From NCBI GenBank assembly GCA_030686995.1, contig CM060696.1:112712949-112776948 (forward strand): a stretch of 64,000 bases of DNA. The letters run 5' to 3'. The position numbers and the translations under genes are program-made. This document shows positions 46,157 to 57,602 of the stretch, piece after piece. The notes beneath the pieces were generated by a model. It saw only the letters and a list, made by a program, of their open reading frames with translations. It had not been told where the DNA came from and did no database searches. The stretch's first letter is position 1; each line of letters begins with the position of its first letter. Origin of the DNA: Artemisia argyi. Its lineage: Eukaryota; Streptophyta; Magnoliopsida; Asterales; Asteraceae.

Positions 46157-46174
46157 ATCTCCCCCTTTTTGATG
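46157..46174 (-). other. Polypurine tract of the nested element
   Basis: Minus-strand CATCAAAAAGGGGGAGAT immediately before the TGTTGATAC start of the 3' LTR. Confidence 0.8.
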
Positions 46175-46669
46175 ATTACAAAATCTAAACTCATTAAATC
46201 AAAAATTAGTTTTAGACAAGTATTTAGTGAGATTATATTCATTTCTCCCCCTTTTTGTAGCATCAGAAAGGTTATGCCGACTAGTTTTAAACGTAAAATT
46301 AGACGGGTTGAAAGCTCCCCCTTGATGTGTATTCCCCCTCATTCGAGGGCACCAAGGAATCTAGCTATGGAATTTCTTGCTACAAAATGTGTTAAGAGCA
46401 AAAACAAAGAACCAAGAACAAACATATATAGCAATAAAAAAAATTCATAGCAAGATTAATAAAAACACATAGCAATACTTTCATTAATAAAGATGATTAT
46501 GTAAAACACATAATCATTAATAAAACACTTTGAAACACATAACAATTAGAATAAAACATTCCTAAATTGCCAAAGGGGGCCATGAGACTTGCTTGCAACA
46601 CAAAAGCTTGGTTGGTTCTATTTTGAAAAGCGAAAAGTATAAGCATATAATATGCTTAGAGGGTTGATG

Positions 46670-47585
46670 GTGAAATGGTAGAAATGAAAATGGTTAATGG
46701 TATGGATGTTGGATTAGTGGAGGTATGTTTTTGTGTGCATGGTGTTTGGAGATTTTGGAGTGTTTGGTGGTGGTGAGTTTGGAGCGGAAGAGTTTGATTG
46801 AGGGTTGGTGTGTTGTGTTAGTGAGGGTGTTGAAGAAGACTTAGTGAGGAGATGCTCAATCCAAGTGAAGTGTTCATTGAGTGCAATGGTTTATTTTTGG
46901 AGAAAGATTCAACAAGGACAATTGTTGACATTATTTTCAATTTGGATCAAGTTTTTGGATGGTGGGAAGTGGGTGGAGGAAGGTTGTTGATCCAAATTGC
47001 GTTGAGCAAGGTGTAAAGCAAGAAGAGTACTAAGCTCATGAGGTTCCTTGAGTTCTTCAACGAACTTTAAATGTTCGGAAGAGGGTGATGGTGGAGGAGT
47101 TGGATTGTCATTGGTTATCGTGTATGAGTTTGTAGGATGTGATGGTGATGCTTTTGGTGGTAGGGATATTTGTGAGATTGGGTAATCATTTATGGATAAG
47201 GATGGAGGCATGGAGGAATATGATGTTCCATGAGTGGAGGATGTTTTGGATGGTGCGTTGTTGGATGGAACAAGATGTGATGGATTGGTGATGAGATTAG
47301 GATTGTTGTTTTGAGATTGAGTATGTTCCTCAAAGGGTCATTTGATGGAAGTGAGTGAGATGAATGTGGGATTTTGGTTGTAAGGGTGATTGTGAGGTTG
47401 TCTTGATGAGGTAAATGAGAGGTTTCATTTGGATAAGTTTGATGTTTAGGTATTGGTTGGTTGGAGACAACATCATTAATTGAGGTGGATTTTTAACCAA
47501 GTGTCTAGCTTTCTTCTCCAAACGGGTTTGACGGAGATCTTTGCAACCCTTGAAGGTTTAGATCTTGGGTAGTTAGGAGAGACAT
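46670..47585 (-). pseudogene. Unrecognised protein-like region of the nested element
   Basis: On the minus strand, ATG at 47585 opens MSLLTTQDLNLQGLQRSPSN and stops after 26 codons. Protein-like sequence then continues in shifting frames (for example 47521-47330 and 47211-46909), rich in Pro, Ser, Thr, His and Asn. One clearer block is ELKEPHELSTLLALHLAQRN. It matches no gag, pol or envelope protein I know. A TATA-like box sits 35 bases upstream of the ATG. It could be a captured host fragment or a decayed accessory ORF of the element. Confidence 0.4.
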
Positions 47586-47619
47586 GATGGGATGATTTGA
47601 GATTTGTGCTGGGAAGAGG

Positions 47620-47629
47620 TATTTATAGT
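47620..47629 (-). promoter_or_regulatory. TATA-like box inside the nested element
   Basis: CTATAAATAC on the minus strand, 35 bases before the ATG at 47585 and about 130 bases downstream of the interior palindromic module. Such spacing would start transcripts only a few bases from the ATG. Confidence 0.45.
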
Positions 47630-47759
47630 GTAGGGATTATTTGATTAAGGAAGGTAAATTTTGGTGAAAGATTTGGGACAAAATATGTTTGTGAATTTTG
47701 GGAGGTGTAGGATGAAATAGGCTAAAAAGCAGAAAATATTCTATAAACCCGACCATCAG

Positions 47760-47839
47760 ATGGCCGGTCACCTTAAATAGGGGTCGGTCCACTTAAATAT
47801 TAAGGGGGCACCTAAGGAATTAAGGGGGCTGCCCATCTG
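47760..47839 (-). repeat. Interior copy of the palindromic LTR module
   Basis: It aligns with 45696-45775 at about 66 of 77 positions by eye (GGCCGGTC, CTTAA, AGGGGTCGGTCC, TTAAGGGGGC twice, GCCCA). It is in the same orientation as in the LTRs. Confidence 0.75.
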
Positions 47840-49599
47840 CTTGGTTCCCAGGTTTCCAGAATTGGGTTTTTGACAAAAATTTGTAGAAAGGGTTATGTTT
47901 TTATGTTTAGTTTCAGGCAAGTCCCATTCTTTGAGGGAATTTATCATGTAATAAACTAATAGAAATGTATTCAAAGCATTCAACTTAAGGGGATTTAAGC
48001 AAACAAATAATTTAATCTAGCATGCAATATATATTAACAAAGCAAGGGCAAGGATGTTGATAATCATGCAAAGCATTTTACTCAAAAAGATTAAGCATAC
48101 AAGTAATTTTATCTAGCATGCAATATGTATATCAAATGGATTAAGCAAGCAAGTATTTTCAACTCAAGCAAATATGCAATGTAATAGAGTAAGAAAACAT
48201 ATACATCAAGTTAACAAATAATGTCAAGATTTAAGCAATATAATTATTTAAACAAAGTTATAGAGCAAAGAGCAAGAAAAGATAATAAGTATTTTCTTGA
48301 CAAATATATATGTGAGCATTTGGGACAAACTAGTTTATAAGATCCTAGTGAGTATCTATATGCAACAAATGAGGTGTGGTGATAGTTTTGACCTCTAGAT
48401 GTAAAAGAAAAATAAATTAATCTAAGAAACAATCCATAGCATCCTTGATTTGATTATGCTTAATCTATGAGTGTCACAAGTATATATTGAGTTATAAATT
48501 TTGACAACTCTTGTAAGATTTCATGCATGATTTTTAAAAATATGTTTTTAGCATTATTCAACAATGCAAGTAAGTTGATTAAATGAGTTTTCTAGATGTG
48601 AGAGAAGTAAAAATAAATTAAAATAGATTGGGGTTTTCTTGAAAGTATGTTTATGAAAAAGGAAAATGTAATGAAGAAGAAATAAACTTAACCCAATCTT
48701 TGTTTTGATGCAAGATAAAATCCTAGACATAGAATGAGAGTGACTTTTTGCAAATCATGAAATTTTTGCTTATTACGAAAATTTTAAATTTTTAGGCAAT
48801 AAATATGCCATTTATTTTAGACCCAACACCTTGTTGACTTATGATTTCATGCTTAAGAGATTAAGGTGATATATATCTATATGCATGCAATGTTAGTGTC
48901 CAATGTGACTTATCGAAGAAGATATATCACTATTTACATAAACGAAATGGTGACTACTATCTATATGTATTTATATGAGTGTGTTGAAAGTGATACGAGA
49001 GAGCATCTATAATACCTATGTTAATGCACATGACCTATCATAATAAATAGGAGATTGTTACATTTATAGGTTTCTTAATTATGAATGATCTATTCTACTT
49101 CTATGTTGACAGTTAATTTTCCTAACTTATTTTACAATATTTCCATGAGTTTTTCAAAAAGAGATCATAAAAGATTTTCATTTAAATACCTAGGAGGGCC
49201 GACTAAGATGGGTTCATATAAGCATGGGCATGTACGCATTACTAGCTATACGATTAACCATATCACAACAATGATTTATAATCAACAATTATGGGAGTTT
49301 GAGCTATAAATTTAAAGAGAAAAAGTACCTTGTGCCTTTAATTGATTTAACTCAATTATAATTACGAGTTCATGGAGTGGAGGAATGATAAATTCCTAAG
49401 TAGACCATAGAGAGATAATAAAACAATTTGATCCCTATAGTCTTTTTGCCCCCAAAACTTGTTGACCCGAATGTAATGTGTAATCAACTTAATGGATAAC
49501 ATACTCATCTTCATGATTGTCCCTCCATGCTTCTTCAATGAATGCTCCTATGTAACACGATGACCATGTACCAATCATCGAAGAGTTGATATGAATATT
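47840..49599. other. Nested element interior without recognised coding sequence
   Basis: AT-rich, with the phrase ATCTAGCATGCAATAT recurring near 48016 and 48112. No pol motif was found on either strand. Confidence 0.5.
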
Positions 49600-51203
49600 T
49601 CATATTGATGCATCGTTTTCCGTCCATTCATTAATCATTATCCACTGTATTGATTTTGTCATTATGTAGATGTTCAAGTTGCCGATCAATTCGTCAAGAC
49701 GTGGAGATGAAATAAACATCGACTCCTTAATCCCTATAACTAGAATACACCATAATGCCGCTAGCGAATTCTTGAAGCATAATGACGTGAAGGTTATTGT
49801 GCATGATGCATGTCTTAATTGTTCGCCAATCTTCACGTGTATGCAAGTGTGCCAACACATGTTCGAGTTCCTTTACTTCGTGATTTTAACACCTAACATG
49901 TAAAACAACTTGGTACCCAAAATCTCATGGGTCCTAGATGGTTAGTCAGAACATCCATTGTATTTAAATGCACATAGTATGGATGTTGACGTCGAATGCA
50001 AGAATTCCTTATCAATATGTTTTCACACATGGATAATGACTTTCTTGACTCAAGAAGTAAATTATTATTATAGCTAGAGTAATCTCTAAATTTCTCTACT
50101 AGGTTTTACAAATTTTACTTGTTGAATGATCATTTGCATTAAATCTTAAGCCAGTTTTATCTTCAAATGACTTTTGAATATTAAGTAAGTATTTTAGAGA
50201 TTTGGAACTATTTTCAAATTTAGCTAATATTTTTGCTTTCTCATTTTCCTATTTAATTTCTTGTTTGTAGTCTTGACATTTTTTACATTCAAGATCAATT
50301 TCAATATTACTTTCAAGTCTTGACATTTTATCTTCTAAAATTATTTCTTTTTCAAAATAACTTTCAACAGATGTTAAAGATTCATTTTTAAAATTGATTT
50401 TTGAATCTATGTTGCAAAACTGTTTGAAGTTGTTTTCTAATTTTGAAAATTCTAAAGTAAATTGATCATAGCAAAAATGTTTGGTTTTGGATTGTACCTC
50501 ATTTATAGCTTTATTTGCTTGACCATCTTCACATACCATATGATGATCCTCTTCATCGTCCATGTCGCTCCATGATTCACTTATGAACTTACTTAGGTCT
50601 TGACACATGTAGTCCTCGCCATCAACACTTGTAGTTTCATCTATTTGAACGTCTTCACATGCCATATTTTGATCATCTTCTTTGTCCGTGTCGCTCCATG
50701 ATTTATCAACAATCTTTCTTCGAATTTGGTTCATGTATTCTTCGTCATTGATACCTTCAATGACCACATTTGAACTAGTAGCACTTGCATTTATTTCAAC
50801 TAAATGTTTTTCTATTAATTTTTCTAGAACGACTAATTCATGTGCAAAATCAAGTTTATCATCTTTGGCTTGACATTTCCCTTGGTGAAAGTTTAAAAGA
50901 TATTTCCAAATATCATTTGCCATTTTTCAAAAGAAAACTTTTTCGTATTTAACTCTTGGTAGGGTTTTATAAATCACTAATTTAGCTTTAGTATTTTTAT
51001 CAATCTTTATTTGAAGATGATTATATTGATTTTCAAAATCCGTTTTTGTTGATTGAAGATCACCAATTGAAATGATATGCCAAAGATCTTGATCTATTGA
51101 TTTCACATAATTTTCAAATTTATTTTTCCATTCACAAAAATTATCATTTTCAAATAGTTATGGGTTTTGCGTAGATTGTCCTTCTAAAAATTTTCCAGAT
51201 TCC
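49600..51203 (-). pseudogene. Decayed Copia gag of the nested element
   Basis: From ATG 51203 on the minus strand: NDNFCEWKNKFENYVKSIDQ and DLWHIISIGD, then VIYKTLPRVKYEKVFF, then MANDIWKYLLNFHQGKCQAK (50923 on). These follow the DUF4219/UBN2 gag order of Asteraceae Copia elements. A Glu/Asp-rich stretch with two SWSDTD/SWSDMD motifs and KCQDYKQEI match the region after the zinc knuckle. LDELIGNLNIY (about 49670-49705) belongs to the end of UBN2 but here lies downstream, so parts are deleted or shuffled. Several stops interrupt it. The longest open piece is 50923-50249. Confidence 0.7.
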
Positions 51204-51260
51204 ATAGATCGATTCAAGTTTTTAAAATACAATATATTTTAAAAAATCATGTTTAACGTA

Positions 51261-51273
51261 GCTCTGATGCCAA
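51261..51273 (-). other. Primer-binding site of the nested element
   Basis: TTGGCATCAGAGC on the minus strand beside the 5' LTR end, one base from the initiator-Met form. Confidence 0.8.
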
Positions 51274-51274
51274 T

Positions 51275-52891
51275 TGTGAAAAACTAGAAGGGGGGTTGAA
51301 TAGTTTTATCTCGTTTTCTTATTGTAAAACGTTTATTTCAAAACCTTTAATTGTAGTTTTGTTTGAAAACTATGCTTGATCAAAATGATCAATTATATGT
51401 ATGTTACCTTGTAGTTTGATTGGAAAAACTTTGTTTTTTATGAATGAAACTTTTGTTTGATCTTTATGTGAAATCAACACTAGCACTATATGAGCAATTA
51501 TATATATGTACGTCTATGTCTACGAAAGTAATAATGATGTAGGTAAGATAATAAGTAAGAGATGGAAAGATCAAACCGAGACACAGAGGATTTATAGTTG
51601 TTCGGCTACACGGACACCTTCCTTGCCCTACTCCACTCCCCGAGTCACCTACTCGAGAGTTTTCTTCACTAATTCAACAAGCTCCCTTATGGCGGAGAAA
51701 ACCTTACACACTTTCGCTTACACCAATTTAACGACACAAAGCTAAATGTCGAGTTCTAATCGTAGCTAGAACTAATCTCACGACTTCAATCACAACACGA
51801 CTTTTCTTACGACTTCTTCACTACTTCACGACTTCTTAGCTACTTCACGACTTCTTCGCTACTTCACGACTTCTTCTTCTTTCCTACTTCACGACTTCTT
51901 CACTACTTCACGACTTCTTCTTCTTTCCTACTTCACTACTTCTTCGCTACTTCACGACTTCTTTTTATTCACTTCTTCACGACTTTACTACTTTGTCCCG
52001 CAACAACTAAGTAACACTACTAGTTTACACCACAAATAATCTACACCTATACACCCCTCCGTCTATGCTAGCCACTACTTCTTTACACTTCTTCTTCTAA
52101 GCTCCTATGCTTACACACTTTTACTACTTCACATACACCAACCTAATCTAATCACTTATATTTACACTTATACATAACTTATACACAAATGAATGAATGA
52201 ATTACAAAGGATGATACACCAACAACTTGAGTAAGAGGATCACTCAAAGTTGTTATACTTCTAATCTTGAAGGTTAGAGGTATTCTTCTCTCGCACTAGA
52301 ATGGTTGAAGCTTGGATCACTTGGAAATAAAAGCTTATAATAATATGATCAAAGGATTTAAGAGAATAGGAGTGGAGAATTAGATTAGAAAGTTTGTAGT
52401 GCAAAAGGTGGGAGAAAAGTCCAGAAATGATTCAGTATTTATAGACAAAGCAGGGGGCTAGGGAGTGTGGCCGGTCCCCTTAATAATTAAGGGGGCCGGT
52501 CAATCAGAACGTTGCCCTGCTTTGTCTTTTTGTGGGAAAGGTTTTTCTGGAACATTTTTGTCATTTTTGGTTGAAAATTTGAATTCATATATTTATTTTA
52601 GAATAAACATATTTCTTTATTTCCAAAAATAATTTTGTAAAAGATATAAAATATTTTATGACATTTTATAAAAAGTCTAGTGTTTTAGAAAATGTTCCTT
52701 TGATCATAAAATGCATTAGGCATTTTGTTTATTCATACCTTAAGTGATTGAGTTGTTGAAATGTATATTAACAACTAAATACTTGTTTACGTACTAGTCT
52801 TTGCGACTAATGATTTTACATTTTGTGATTATCAAAACATAAAGATATCGAAAAGTATTAATAACGTTTTTAGGCATTATTTATATCAAGA
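51275..52891 (-). repeat. Nested element 5' LTR
   Basis: 1617 bp, alignable to 44498-46156 throughout but with a shortened palindromic module and a different repeat array. Its outer end reads TCTTGATAT on the minus strand instead of TGTTGATAC. Confidence 0.9.
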
Positions 52892-52984
52892 TTATTGATA
52901 TTTCCAAACTTGGAATTAGAGTTTCACATCCAAATGGAACTGAAGCTTTAATTACCAAGGTTGGAAATATGGTACTTACCAAAC

Positions 52985-53945
52985 ATTTATGTTGGTCCTA
53001 ATTACTTGGTTAGTTATAACTATAGAGTTAAACTAACCAAGTTTCATGGCATGAACAAAGATACAATTGATTACCAATAAGTAATTGTAACCGAAAAGAT
53101 AAGAGATAAGATATTTTTCAACGTTTAATTCTTATTAGAAGTTAATCAAAGAATAGTACCCAAGTGTTTGCGGAACAATACTTGAGATTGAAATGACAAG
53201 TATGGTAAAACTCCTCACTAAAATCAAACTAAGTTTGAGTGACAACTAAGATCCAACTGAGCTATCTCAAGGATTGTGTTGTTCTTTAAAGAGAGTAAAG
53301 ATTTGGTTTGTGAATGTCTAAGCATTAAGTGCACAAACTTAATTTTTACATCTCTCGCTTATTCTCTATTTATACACAAGTAGATTCTAATAGATACCTA
53401 GGAAACAAAGACTATAAGACAAAGATTACATTAGCCTATATTGGACAAAATACATAGGTATTTTTTCCCTGTTACAAATGTCTATAAGTAGTAAAGAGCA
53501 GGGATGCTTTCTGGTCTTCAATGTTGACACACATCTTGGTTTTATACCCTTTCAGGGAAAGTTGACCTTTGCTTGATAAGGACCCTTCCTTATCCATTCA
53601 AACTTATCCTGCCTAATCCCGCCTTTACTTCAGTCTATGTATCTTCAGTCTTTGTTCACTCAGTCTTCTTAGTTGGTGAGGAGACATTGGGATTCAGTGA
53701 GCTGTTGTCATCACTCACTGAATCCATCACCTTCTTCTTTGGCTTAGGTGCCACTCACTGAGAGTCCGCCTCACTGAATGGAGAATCTTTCTTCTTAGGC
53801 TCGTCATAAGCATCCTGAAGATGACTCACCGAGCGACTGTTCACTCAGTGACTTGATAATATTCACGGATATTAAACACTTAGATTATTTTATGTTCAAA
53901 TCTTGGTTAGAGGAAGTTTGGGGAATTCAGTGACCCAACAATTTA
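52985..53945 (-). mobile_element. Solo LTR inside the outer Copia
   Basis: Body 52990-53940 (951 bp) with perfect ATTTA at 52985-52989 and 53941-53945. The ends are TGTTGGTC and GACCCAACA. TATAAATAG at about 53366-53375 on the minus strand gives the likely orientation. Repeated CACTCACTGA/TCAGTGA motifs fill 53690-53860. Removing it and one ATTTA restores the Copia frame (TKHL then TLHDM), so it arose by insertion followed by LTR-LTR recombination. Confidence 0.85.
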
Positions 53946-55617
53946 ACTCTACATGATATGCTTGTTGTACCAAAATATTGTGTAAGCTTAATGTTTGTTC
54001 ATAAAGTGGCTAGAGACAACAAGTTTGTTATTGCATTTGATGAGTCAAAATGTTATGTGCTACCTCAGGAATTAAGGGGAATGAGTGTGCTGGGGATTGG
54101 TAAACAAAAGGTTGGTTTATATTACTTTGATGGAAATCAAGGTACTAGCCAAGGATTTGAGAATTTTAGGACTATGTGTAATTTGACCAAAGAAATGTGG
54201 CACTGCAGGCTTGGTCATCCCTGTTATTAAGTCTTGGCACTTTTGCAGGGTGAAATCAATTTTGAAAATAAAAATGAAACTGAGCCTTGTGATATCTGTC
54301 AAAAGGCTAAACAAACTAGAGAGTCTTTTCCATTAAGTGATCATAAAACTGTGGCTCTTGGTGATTTAGTTTATCTTGATCTTTGGGGTCCTTATAAAGT
54401 CAAAAGTAAAGAAGGACATAGATATTTTTTTAACTATTGTTGATGATTTCACCTGGGCTGTTTGGGTATATTTGCTTAAAAGTAAGCATGAGGTATTTGA
54501 TTATATTCAAATCTTTTACAACTTGATTAAAACACAGTTTGAAAAGTGTGTTAAGATTTTTAGAGGTGATAATGGGACTGAGTTTCTTAACAATCAGTTT
54601 AATAAGTTTTGTGAAGATAAAGGTATTATTTATCAAACATCTTGTGCTTATACTCCTCAAAGAAATAGGATTGTTGAGAGGAAATATAGGCATCTATTAA
54701 ATGTTTCCAGATCCCTTATGTTTCAGTGGGGATTACTCTTATATCTGCGGTTTGAGTGTATTTTAACTGCCACTTATTTGATTAACAGATTGACTTCCTC
54801 ATAGCTGAATGGAAAGTCTCCATTTAATCTTATTTTCAACAAAAAATCAAACTTTAATCACTTGAGAACTTTTGGTTGTTTGTGCTTTGCTACTGTTTTT
54901 ACCAGTAATGATAAGTTTAGTAGTAGGATTGAAAAATGTGTTTAGTTGGGTATTCCAACTTTCAAAAAGATTATAAGCTTTACAGTCTTGAAAGGAAACA
55001 ATTTATCTTTTCTAGAGATGTAAGATTTTTTGAAAATATTTTTCCTTTCAAGATTAAAAATACCTCTGCTGCTCCTGACCTTCTCAGTCAGGGCTTGAAT
55101 CATGTTAACTTCTTTGATGAAGTTACTTGTGATAACCCTGACACACCCAATGATGATAATGATCAAAATGGTATCCCTTTGGGTAATAATAATCAAGATG
55201 ATCATCATTTGGGTGATGGCAGCAACCTTCAAACATTTAGGTAGTCCAACAATTGACCATTTGGGGAGTGATTTGGGGCACTCTCCTGGTTCCAATGAGT
55301 TTGCCAGTGTTAATGAGAGGGCTGCAACACCAAGTGGTGTGATAATTTATGAGGGTGACAATAGTCCCTTTTCTGAACATGCAGCAGAGTCTAGTTTTCA
55401 AAAAAGTGGTCAACCATCTTTAAGAAGGTCTAAAAGATCTTCATTTTTTCCAAATAAATTTAATGAATATGTTGCTGATTCAAAAGTTAAATTTGGGCTT
55501 GAAAAGTTTGTTAGTTATGCTAAACTTAAAAATGATACGTTATACTTTGTAATTAAGTTAAACAAAAGTTTGAACCAAAGTCATACTGTAAGGCATGCAA
55601 GTATTAGCACTGGGTAG
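53946..55617 (+). pseudogene. Outer Copia integrase region
   Basis: Reading resumes after the solo LTR: LHDMLVVPKYCVSLMFVHKV, then the zinc-binding WHCRLGHP...CDICQKAKQ. The DDE core follows: LVYLDLWGPYKVKS, a frameshift near 54430, IVDDFTWAVWVYLL, IFRGDNGTEFLN and QTSCAYTPQRNRIVERKYRH, with the catalytic Glu in VERK. A post-core part (FGCLCFATVF) and a low-complexity Asn/Asp-rich linker precede RT. Stops occur at 54228, 54802, 54942 and others. The enzyme would insert element DNA; this copy is dead. Confidence 0.88.
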
Positions 55618-56738
55618 ATGCAATGAACAATGAGATGGAAGCTTTGTATAGAAATGATACTTTTGAGATTGTTGTGTTACCTGTAGGTAGAAAAGCTATA
55701 GGTTCTTAGTGGGTGTTTAAAATCAAATATAAATCCAGTGGTGAGGTTGATAGATATAAAGCTAGGCTTGTTGCTAAAGGGTTTAATAAAAAAGAAGGTG
55801 TTGATTTTGATTACACATTTTCTCCTATGGTTAAAATTGTTACTGTTAGGTGTCCTATTAACCTAGTTGTTCACAAAATTGGCTTATTTTTCAGTTAGAT
55901 ATAAACTATGCTTTTTTATATGGAGATCTAGAAGAGACTGTTTATATGTCTTTGCCTAATGGTATCTTTTGTGTTAATGACAAAAGAGTTTGTAGACTTA
56001 AAATGTCTTTGTATAGGTTGAAATAAGCACCCAGATAGTGGAATGCTAAGTTGACCAGTGCTTTGCTTGAAAATGGTTTCATACATAGTAAGAGTGACTA
56101 CTCCTTATTTACCAAGAATGAATCAGGTAGTTTTGTTGCATTAATTGTGTATGTTGATGATATTATTATTACTGATAATAACTTGGCTGAGAATCCTGAG
56201 ATTGTAAGTTTTAAAGATTTTCTTAAGTCTAAGTTTCAGATTAAAGATCTGGGCAAACTTAAGTATTTTTTGGGAATTGAGGTTATTGATACAGACAAAG
56301 GTCTTTGTTTGACACAAAGGAAATATTGCTTAGATTTATTGTCTGAATTTGGATTATTGGCTTGCAAACCATCTGCTTTTCCTTTATTACAAAATTTGAG
56401 AATCTAATGAACCAACTGTGTCTGACCCTATTTTAGATAACATAACTGAATATCAAAAATATGTTGGGAAATTGATTTACTTGACTCACACTAGGCCTGA
56501 TATTTCTTATGTTGCGCATTGTTTGAGTTAGTTTATGTATAGACCACTTAAGTCTCATATTAAAATAGCACTTAAACTTTTGAGATATCTCAAGGGTTTT
56601 CCTGGAAGGGGAATTCATAATATTAGAAATTCTTTTGAAAAACTTGAGACTTGTGCAGATGTCTATTACAGGGTTTTGCATTTTTCTAAACGGTTCATTA
56701 GTTTCCTGGAAGAGGAAAAAATAAAATACCCTTTCTAA
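55618..56738 (+). pseudogene. Outer Copia reverse transcriptase
   Basis: RVT_2-type blocks: FKIKYKSSGEVDRYKARLVA, KGFNKKEGVDFDYTFSPM, then several stops (for example after 55896). Next come ALIVYVDDIIIT with the catalytic YVDD, KSKFQIKDLGKLKYFLGIEV and YVGKLIYLTHTRPDISY. A 35-bp segment (56665-56699) is repeated at 56744-56778. Confidence 0.88.
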
Positions 56739-56799
56739 GTCTAATTACAGGGTTTTGCATTTTTCTAAACGGTTCATTGTTTGGGTTTTGAAAATTCTA

Positions 56800-57078
56800 A
56801 AAGACCTAAATAGGTAAAATTTTTTGCCTGTTAAACTGTTTTGTGACAGTCGAGCAACAATTAAGATTGCTGCTAATCCTGTCTTTCATGATAGAACTAA
56901 ACATTTAGAAATTGATTTACATTTTGTGAGGGATGAAATCTTAGCTAGTGTTATTAAAACTAAAATGGTCCAGTCAAATAGCTGACATTTTTACTAAGGG
57001 CTTGGATAAGTTGCAACATGAAAAATTGGTCTTGAAACTTGGATTGTTTGATATGTTCCAGAATTGAGTTAAGGGGGA
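56800..57078 (+). pseudogene. Outer Copia RNase H end and polypurine tract
   Basis: LFCDSRATIKIAANPVFHDR, TKHLEIDLHFVRDEI and, after a frameshift, ADIFTKGLDKLQHEKL match the Copia RNase H tail. The purine tract at 57066-57078 abuts the 3' LTR. Confidence 0.85.
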
Positions 57079-57597
57079 TGTTAAAATTAACTCAACTTGG
57101 AACATAATTACTTCAGGGACTAATTGTGCAATTGTCTTATTTTCAGTTATAGTATGTTTAAGAAGTTTCAGCTCAAAGTGGCAAGTTGATTAAAGCTCAA
57201 GGATTGGAGTTGACAAGCTGATGAAGTTGTTTGGTCAAGCCTATATAAGCTTTCTTTCCCAGCTAGGGTTTCATAACCCTATACGATTTATTGCACATAG
57301 TTTTCTCTCATTCTTATTGTGATCAAACAAAATTTGGTTTTGTATTCATTGTTGCTTTTGAGTGATTGTGAGGCTTTGATTCTTTTAATAGCACTATTGA
57401 TAATTAGTCAATAACTTTCCACCTGATTAATGGTGGGAAGGATTGTGAGTGTTAAAGTGATTCATTGATGATTATGTTGTTTTGCTAATTAAGATCAGTT
57501 TTCTATTGATCTTGATTGATTTTGGTTGATTAATAAAGTTTCTCTCGAATTTAGATTCAAGAGTTAGTTTTCTCGTATAAATTCAAAGTTTTCTACA
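57079..57597 (+). repeat. Outer Copia 3' LTR
   Basis: 519 bp, partner of 41933-42450; ends TTTTCTACA. Confidence 0.92.
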
Positions 57598-57602
57598 ACT
57601 TA

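Larger units (their letters stand above)
44493..52896 (-). mobile_element. Nested Copia relative, minus strand, pol-less
   Basis: It spans 44498-52891 with perfect TTATT at 44493-44497 and 52892-52896. The LTRs are 44498-46156 and 51275-52891. On the minus strand the primer-binding site (TTGGCATCAGAGC, 51273-51261) follows the right LTR, and a purine tract (AAAAAGGGGGAGAT) abuts the left LTR, so it reads right to left. A decayed Copia gag is present. No integrase, reverse transcriptase or RNase H was found in the 5.1-kb interior, which instead contains an unrecognised region with its own TATA-like box. It would need proteins from another element to move. Confidence 0.88.
41928..57602 (+). mobile_element. 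Old Copia retrotransposon hosting two later insertions
   Basis: LTRs lie at 41933-42450 and 57079-57597, with flanks GCTTA (41928-41932) and ACTTA (57598-57602), a 5-bp duplication with one change. TGGTATCAGAGC at 42451-42462 is the primer-binding site and GAGTTAAGGGGGA at 57066-57078 the polypurine tract. Gag, zinc knuckle, protease, integrase, reverse transcriptase and RNase H remnants follow Copia order on the plus strand. They are broken by stops, frameshifts, the nested element at 44498-52891 and the solo LTR at 52990-53940. Without these the element would be about 6.3 kb. Confidence 0.93.

Noticed and set aside
49670..49903. Plus-strand frame of 77 codons in the nested element
   Set aside because: The opposite strand carries a gag motif (LDELIGNL), so this is a shadow frame.
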